DNA from: Rhododendron vialii
Taxonomy: Eukaryota > Streptophyta > Magnoliopsida > Ericales > Ericaceae
NCBI RefSeq assembly: GCF_030253575.1
Contig: NC_080567.1
Location: 33,061,501 to 33,125,500 of the forward strand
Reading direction: 5' to 3'
DNA: 64,000 nt
Part shown: positions 57,705 to 64,000 of the stretch, piece after piece
How the letters are laid out: the number at the start of each line of letters is the position of its first letter
Position numbering within the stretch: position 1 is the stretch's first letter
The notes under the pieces: generated by a model
The model's input: the letters and a program-made list of their open reading frames with translations, nothing else
Told to the model about the DNA's origin: nothing
Database searches by the model: none
Made by a program: the position numbers and the translations under genes

Positions 57705-58096
57705 ATAGCCCCTCAAGTCCCTGGAGCGTTGCACCTCTACTTCAGGGTCTTGATCCTATCGTATGAGACATCAGGCCTTGATCTTTCTTTTTAGAGAATA
57801 ACCGAAGGGTGAAGTTGCTTCGGTAGATTTCGTTCAACCCGCGCCAGAGAAGAGCCACGTGTCAACTGTTGCCGAGATCTCAGAATCAAAAAGCTGCCTC
57901 GGCACGTGCCATGCCAGTTGATTGGTACGAAACGTCGCTTCGGTGACACGCGTCAACATGCCTAAGGTCCGAATATCCGGCGCCTATCCTCGGTGCAGAG
58001 TCCTTGATACTAGCCGTTCGATGATAACACATGTCGATGATCTAACGGCTCAATGCACGACGCTTCGTTTCCCGCGCAGCTTTCCATCTCTATCAA

Positions 58097-58104
58097 TATA
58101 AATA
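58097..58104 (+). promoter_or_regulatory. Antisense TATA box of element 2
   Basis: TATAAATA in the same place as in element 1. The probable 5'UTR intron also recurs (58231-58633). Confidence 0.6.
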
Positions 58105-58639
58105 GGAGAGACAGAGGTGAGATCGTCACCCTTTCTTCTGCTTCTGAAGTCGAACCGCCGCCGCCGTATACTTCCAGCTTTCAGTCGAGATTTCGATCGT
58201 TTTGGTTGGGAGATCTTGCACAAACTTGAGGTATGTCGACCTTCTTGCTTTATTCTTCACGTTTTGACCATTGTTTTGAGTTTTTCGCCGTTTTCTTGCA
58301 CTTGTTACGGCTGAGCAACCGCTCGCCACCGTCTGGTTCAAGGCGGCGCTGGGCTTCTCCAGCGTTGTTCACGCTATTACCGAGGTCTAAACTCATCCCG
58401 AGACCTAGATTCATCCCGAGGCCAAAACTCATCCCGAGACCTAGACTCACCCTGATCCCAAGGGAAAGGACTTCTGTTTTTAGAAATTCTTCCGAGAGGG
58501 AAACGCCTTTATAGGAAACGATTGTCCGAGGACTCCGGGGAGCGATGACCATTCCGCACTGAGCGCTAGACATTGATTTTTTCCCTGAGCACATAGCTAA
58601 CGGGTTTTTGTATTCCTTTCCTTGGTTAGGCAGAAGCGA

Positions 58640-60940
58640 ATGGTCATCGAGCTCTCTTCGGACAGTTCCGGTAGTTCAGGTTCTTCTCCTGTTGAAATTC
58701 CCGAGGACATTCGCCAGACACTTCGGGAGAGGGCATTCTTCCGGACTCCAATCGACTGCGTTGAACCATTTGAACCCTCGAGAGCTCCTCGTGAGGTGAC
58801 GACGTTTGACTCCCAAGATATGGAAGCCCCAAGTACCTCGAACCAAGGTCCGGGTCCATTCGCCGATGCCCCCGAGGAGGTACGGGGACGCAGGAGGGCG
58901 ATGAGGCCATGCCCATACCGAAATCAATACTTTGACGGCTCCTCGGCTTCTTATGCCGAATTTAAGAGGGTATACAGCGTTCCTCATGACGTTGACATTC
59001 GGATCTTACCGAACAGCGACCCCAAGGACCTTCCACACCGGGAGGGAGCACTCATATATTCCCCTTGATGGCTATCACAAAGGGGGGCGTTAGATTCCCC
59101 CTTCATCAGTTTGTCCGAAGGGTTCTCCGAGCTCTCTCCCTCACGTCTTCTCAGCTGACGGTGAACTCCTATCGGATCATCACGAGCATTATAGAGCTGA
59201 GGAGACAATATAACCTGACGTTCGGACTCGAGGAGCTTTTCGGTGTATACCTCGTTGGAGTTAACCGGGAGAGCGACCGTCACTACCTCTCATGTAGGAC
59301 GGGATACGACACCTTCCTTATCGACCATCTTCCTGACTCGGAAGAGTGGGCGAGTATTTATGTGTCGGTCACCGGGAATTTTATGTTTGGACCCGGGGAG
59401 AGCGCGGACACAGCCACCACAGTTCAGTTCGAAACCGGGGCTCCTGGTCGGTAGAAACATCTTCTTAGCTTTATTATGTTTGCACATTTTTCTTTCCTCA
59501 TTGTATACTGATTCTTCCATTCTCTATCTTTCAGCCGAGGGCATCGTTGCAGAGCTTCGGGCAAGAGCTAACCGAGCGCAAATAACAGCGGCCTACGCAA
59601 TCCCTATCACGAGTCGGTATGCACCCGATCTGCTCGGATACAAACCGACTTACACCGGTTATTTGAAAAAGAAGCCGAGGCAGCAAGGAGTTTCTCGAGG
59701 GGGACGAGGACGTGGCCGAGGAAGAAACCAAGGAAGAGGAGAAGGCAGGAGAGGAGGAGCCGGGGCGACAGAAGGCGAAGTTGGTGAGTCTGTTCCCCGA
59801 GGCGTGATCCGGGAAGAAATCGACCGGGAGACCCCAGAAAGGACGGGACTTAGTGGAGAGATGACCGGTCGTGGAAGGGAAGTGCTCAACCTTCGGCGCC
59901 AAAGGCCACGAGGGCGGGGTGCTGGCGTCAGGGTTGGCTCGCCGGGGACCGGAACCTCGAGGGTGATCCCTGTTTCTCCTCAGGAGCCGCCGGAGAAGAG
60001 GGCTCGCACCGAGGAAGAAGGCTTCGGACAAGGGAGGGGCGGGGAGCCGATCTTGATAGATGAAACAGGGGCCCGAGGAGATGAGGGGGATGTGGAGAGT
60101 CGGGGGGGAACCGAGACGAGGACTCGCGTTCCGGCGAGGGAGGTCCCCTGGGCCCCCGAGGTTCGTCACTACTCGGGGCGCCTGATTCATCATGCTGATA
60201 GCGCGTCTTCTAACATTGGGACGGCGTTTGGGCTGCTTCGGTCGTGTATTCTTCCGAAGGACGCCCGAGCTGTTGAGGGGTGCACCGTGGATCTGACAGG
60301 AGAGATAGCGCAGGCACTTCTGAAAGTAAGTTACTTCTGAAAGTTTCTTTTCTTACTCCTTCGATCGTTTTATTGGAATTTTGATCAATTTTAATTGTGT
60401 TGGTAGGCCGGCGCTCGGGTGCTCGCTGTGAACGAACAGTGCCAGGCACGGGAGCAGGAGATGGAGCTGCTGAGGAAGACACTTGCTCAGAGAGAGGACG
60501 ACCTGAAAGTGGCGAGGGAGACTTGTGACCTCTACCTAGCCGACTTTCAGCGGTGCGACCGGGAGCGGGTTCTTGCCGAAGCGAAAGCCAAAAAAGCTGA
60601 GGAGGATGCTGACACATTGAGGGCTGCTGGGGCTCGGGAGGTCGAGTTTGCAAGGAACAAAGGCTACGATGAGGGCTGGGATGCTGCCGGAGTAGAATAT
60701 AAGAAGCAGGTCCGGGAGATAGAAGCCGAGCTCTTCAGGGATCGGTTCTTGGACGGACTTCGGTACGGCCACGAGGCCTTGATAAGCAAGCTTACTCTGC
60801 CAGAGGGTTCGGAGCTTCGAACCGTGCCTGAGCCCCCTCCTGAAGAGCTCGTGCTACCGGAGGAGGAAAACGAGCAGGTGCCGATCCAGGAGCCCCAAGC
60901 GACCGAGGAGCCAGCTGACCTTAGTGCCCCTGTTCCCTGA
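58640..60940 (+). pseudogene. Antisense accessory gene of element 2, frameshifted
   Basis: Same three-exon layout (58640 to about 59446, 59535-60325, 60407-60940) with conserved splice sites. A 2-bp (TA) insertion near 59053-59058 shifts exon 1 and stops it after 148 codons counted from the reading-frame start at 58622. Elsewhere only a handful of substitutions separate it from element 1. Confidence 0.9.
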
Positions 60941-61831
60941 TGAAGCGTAGGAACTTTATATTTTGTAACTCTGAAAAAGTACTTTAATTTTTGCTTGAAT
61001 GGTCGGTTTACTGGACGGCTCCGGACATTTGGAGTTTGCCGTTCCAGGGATTGTAATTGTTTGATACTTGAAGCAATACCCCTTTTGTTTATTGTTCGTG
61101 AATGAATGCTCTTCTTTTCTTGAATGTTTTTATCTTTGAAATGCTTGTTTGATTGGTTTGCTCCTTAGGTTATGATGCCCCTGCTTCGGTGGGACTTAAA
61201 AAGTTTGTAGAAACAAGTTTAACCGAAGCGTTAACCGAATCGTTTTGCCAAGCATAAAAAAGATGTTCAATCAAGAAAAAGTGACTCGTTCCGAAGCCCC
61301 AGCTTAGTAGGACCGAATCAGAACCATTCATTGTAATGAACTTTTGACATTGCACGCCCCTGCTGATTAATAGAAATGAGCTTATCGAGCAGGCGCGGGA
61401 TTGTATTACTGCTAGGGACGTAGGCCGGCGTAATGAAGTGGTATGGCTTCTGCCATAGGTTCGTGACGCGGCGAGTCCGAACAGTGAGAAATTGCTGATG
61501 GGTCGGTGTAAGGGGCTCGGAGAAAAAGGCCGAGTATCCTTACAGCGAGTGACCAGAAATTTAGACGACCGAAGAGGCCCGGGCGACTTGGTGGGGATTT
61601 TTCTCCGAGGGTATCACCTATGGGAGAATAATATCCCTGAAGTCGGTATAAAATGGTCCGGGCAAGAATAGGCCAAGTATAAGTAATTTAAACAATCAGT
61701 GTACGAATAGTGCCAAAGAGCATTCTCATTAAAACTCGGGGTATTGTCAATACATAAGCAGATTGCTTTCAAAACTTTCTTAAAAGAAAATGCAACGTAA
61801 TAAGGACAAAACGGGCTTCGGTGGCCGAGCA

Positions 61832-64000
61832 CTATCCGTAGAACTTCTTCAGATTGTTGGCGTTCCATGACTTAGCAATGGGGGAACCATCCAGTTTCTC
61901 CAATTTGTAATTACCCGAACCGAGGTGCTTGAGAACTCGGTAAGGACCCTCCCAATTGGGCATTAACTTTCGCTTTTTGGACTTCTCCACCACCTTTTTC
62001 CAAACGAGATCGTCAGGCTTAAACGACCGGAGGCGCACGCTTCGGTTGTAACCCTTTGCAACCTCCTGTTGGTATGAAGCGAGCTTTATCCTTGCGTTGT
62101 CCCGTTCTTCTTCGGCTAAATCTAGGTCCGAAGCAATGGTGGTGTTGTTGACCGACTCATCAAAATTTTCTGTTCTCATTGTTGGGAGTCCGACTTGGAG
62201 TGGGATGACCGCCTCCATTCCGAATGCCAAGGAAAAAGGTGTGCGACCGGTTGATCGCCGAGGCGTCGTACGATAGCCCCAGAGTACCCTGGGCAGCTCT
62301 TCGGCCCACTTTCCTCGCCGTGACTCGAGTCGTCGCTTTAGCCCGGATGAAATTGCTTTGTTTGCCGCCTCAGCCTGCCCGTTGCCCTGGGGGTAAGCCG
62401 GAGTGGACGTGTCCCATTTGATACCGTATTCGTCAAGCAGAGCCCGGTACTTCTGTCCTGTAAACTGCCCTCCATTGTCAGTAATTATGGCGAACGGCAC
62501 ACCGAAGCGTGAGATGATGTTGCGCCACACAAAGCGGATGACGTCTGTTTCTTCGATGGTTACCAGGGGCTCGGCCTCGACCCATTTCGAGAAATAATCT
62601 GTTGCGGTTAAAAGGAACTTGAATCCACCCGGAGCGACTGGGAGCTTTCCAACGATATCCATGCCCCATTGGGAGAAGGGCCAGGGGCTGGTGAGAGGGC
62701 TCAGGTCCCGGGCCGGCTGATGGATAATGGGAGCGAACATCTGGCACTTTTTGCAACGCTTGACGAACTCTTCAGCGTCCTTCTTCATTGTCGGCCACCA
62801 ATATCCCTGAGTGAGGGCTCGGTGGGCGAGCGATCGTCCACCGGAGTGACAACCGCTGTCACCGGCGTGAAGCTCTTCGATAATGCCCGGAACTTGATGT
62901 GGGTGTGCAACCAATAAGTACGGCCCGGTAAACGATCTTCGGTAAAGCTTACCGTTGGGATTGAGCCAGAAGAGGGCAGCTTTGTTGCGGAGTCGGTGGG
63001 CGTCCTTTTTGTCGGTGGGAAGGGAGTCTTCCCTTAGGTAAAGGACGATTTCATCCATCCAGCTCGGACCGAGCTCTATGTTGAGTACTTCCTTCTGTAG
63101 GTCTTCGAGTTCAAAACTGGGCTTGTCAATAGAATTGAAGGAAATGGATCGGTGCCCAGTGCATGAGAATGCCGAAGCGAGACCTGCCAGGGCGTCGGCG
63201 TGGGCGTTCTGTTCCCTTGAAATATGCTCGACTCTGATTGCTTTAAAGCGTTGAATGAGCTGGACAGCGGCGCTTAGGTAGGTACGCATGCGGTCATCCC
63301 GAGCTTCGTATTCTTCAGAGAGTTGGTTAACCACCAACTGGGAGTCGCTGTAAACGACGAGCTCTTCGATGCCAATGGCTTCGGCAGTCTTGAGTCCGGA
63401 GATTAACGCCTCATATTCGGCCTCGTTGTTAGAGGCTGGGAAATTGATGGAGAAGGAGCTTTCGTGCAAGACACCGGAGGGTGAGAGAAGAACGACGCCC
63501 GCACCTGCGCCTCGGCTGTTGGATGCGCCATCGACGTACATTTTCCATACATCTCCGTGAAAGAGCTGCCAAGCTGTGCTAGGGTTGGCCTGGAGTACTG
63601 CTTCGGTGCTCGGTGGGGGTGCCGAAGCAGATACGTTGGGCGGTGTAAGCTCTGCGATGAAGTCAGCCAGAACCTGAGCCTTTATTGCTGTCCGAGGCTG
63701 AAAGTGGATTTCGAAATTGGCAATCTCAACGGCCCATTGTGAAATTCGGTTGGAGAGATCGGCCTTTCGGAGAAGAGATTTGAGGGGGAACTCGGTCAAG
63801 ATGATGATGCGATGAGACTGGAAATACGGGGCAAGCTTTCGGGAGGCTGAGATTAGGGCGAGCACGAGCTTCTCCAGGGGGAGGTAGCGCGTCTCGGCGG
63901 GAGTCATGGTTTTGCTGGAGTAGTAGATTGGCTGGTGCTCCCGACCCTCCTGTCGGACGAGCACCGAGCTGACGGCGTGCGGGGAGACAGCTAGATAGAG
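61832..64000 (-). CDS. Pol polyprotein of element 2, partial
   Basis: Open from the right window edge to the stop at 61832. It covers the end of the first RNase H, the second RNase H (YVDGAS, YSDSQ, HADALA) and integrase (GMD, TDNGGQF, GQAEA). No stop or frameshift was seen. It has Gly where element 1 has Glu just after PFSLAF. Confidence 0.93.
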   Translation of the reverse strand, partial: LYLAVSPHAVSSVLVRQEGREHQPIYYSSKTMTPAETRYLPLEKLVLALISASRKLAPYFQSHRIIILTEFPLKSLLRKADLSNRISQWAVEIANFEIHFQPRTAIKAQVLADFIAELTPPNVSASAPPPSTEAVLQANPSTAWQLFHGDVWKMYVDGASNSRGAGAGVVLLSPSGVLHESSFSINFPASNNEAEYEALISGLKTAEAIGIEELVVYSDSQLVVNQLSEEYEARDDRMRTYLSAAVQLIQRFKAIRVEHISREQNAHADALAGLASAFSCTGHRSISFNSIDKPSFELEDLQKEVLNIELGPSWMDEIVLYLREDSLPTDKKDAHRLRNKAALFWLNPNGKLYRRSFTGPYLLVAHPHQVPGIIEELHAGDSGCHSGGRSLAHRALTQGYWWPTMKKDAEEFVKRCKKCQMFAPIIHQPARDLSPLTSPWPFSQWGMDIVGKLPVAPGGFKFLLTATDYFSKWVEAEPLVTIEETDVIRFVWRNIISRFGVPFAIITDNGGQFTGQKYRALLDEYGIKWDTSTPAYPQGNGQAEAANKAISSGLKRRLESRRGKWAEELPRVLWGYRTTPRRSTGRTPFSLAFGMEAVIPLQVGLPTMRTENFDESVNNTTIASDLDLAEEERDNARIKLASYQQEVAKGYNRSVRLRSFKPDDLVWKKVVEKSKKRKLMPNWEGPYRVLKHLGSGNYKLEKLDGSPIAKSWNANNLKKFYG

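Larger units (their letters stand above)
57150..64000 (-). mobile_element. Tat-lineage LTR retrotransposon, element 2 (cut by window end)
   Basis: Nearly identical to element 1 (offset 47,402, then 47,404 after a 2-bp insertion). It begins with TG at 57150. The 5 bp before it, ATGTG (57145-57149), should be the target duplication and differ from TTTAC at element 1. The 5' LTR, gag and part of pol lie beyond the window. Confidence 0.95.

Overview
This is nuclear DNA of a flowering plant, probably a eudicot. Genes have introns with GT/AG borders, there are L-type lectin receptor kinases, BAHD acyltransferase remains and an isoprenylated HMA protein, a chloroplast-DNA insertion is present, and the transposons are typical of plants (Tat-lineage Ty3 elements, hAT, MULE-like, Stowaway-like MITEs, LINE tails). 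All sequence comparisons here were made by eye; no alignment or database search was run.

Only one ordinary gene looks intact: a three-exon HMA/CaaX-box protein of the Pi21-like HIPP type at 23076-25048 (+). Its first intron holds a ~350-bp foldback and a 556-bp hAT-type MITE. The rest is a gene graveyard. Three L-type lectin receptor kinase (LecRK) copies on the minus strand (2463-6649, 42129-44148, 49993-53993) are all broken, and further kinase fragments lie at 8640-9747 and 46755-47175. The first and third copies sit in a segmental duplication (about 31-7890 and 47211-55262). They share old lesions (a ~37-bp deletion and a MULE-like insertion carrying an OTU-like fragment), and each has added private ones. 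A BAHD acyltransferase is split by retroelement DNA (37064-37762 and 40537-40800), and a cap-methyltransferase fragment lies at 56356-56858.

A complete 11.2-kb Tat-lineage LTR retrotransposon occupies 9748-20960, in minus orientation. It has 555-bp LTRs that look identical and a 5-bp target duplication. Its gag and pol share one frame and are separated by a single TAG. Between pol and the 3' LTR it carries an oppositely oriented gene with its own TATA box, a likely 5'UTR intron and three coding exons (709 codons). A second, nearly identical element starts at 57150 and runs off the window; its antisense gene is frameshifted.

The centre holds a mosaic chloroplast insertion at 25361 to ~28250 (ndhI, rpoC2, ndhB exon 2, trnL-CAA). 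It is followed by a 6.3-kb hAT-type element at 30349-36682 with matching terminal inverted repeats, a perfect 8-bp target duplication, subterminal CGTGCC-type arrays and no recognisable transposase. No CRISPR, operon or prokaryotic feature is present.
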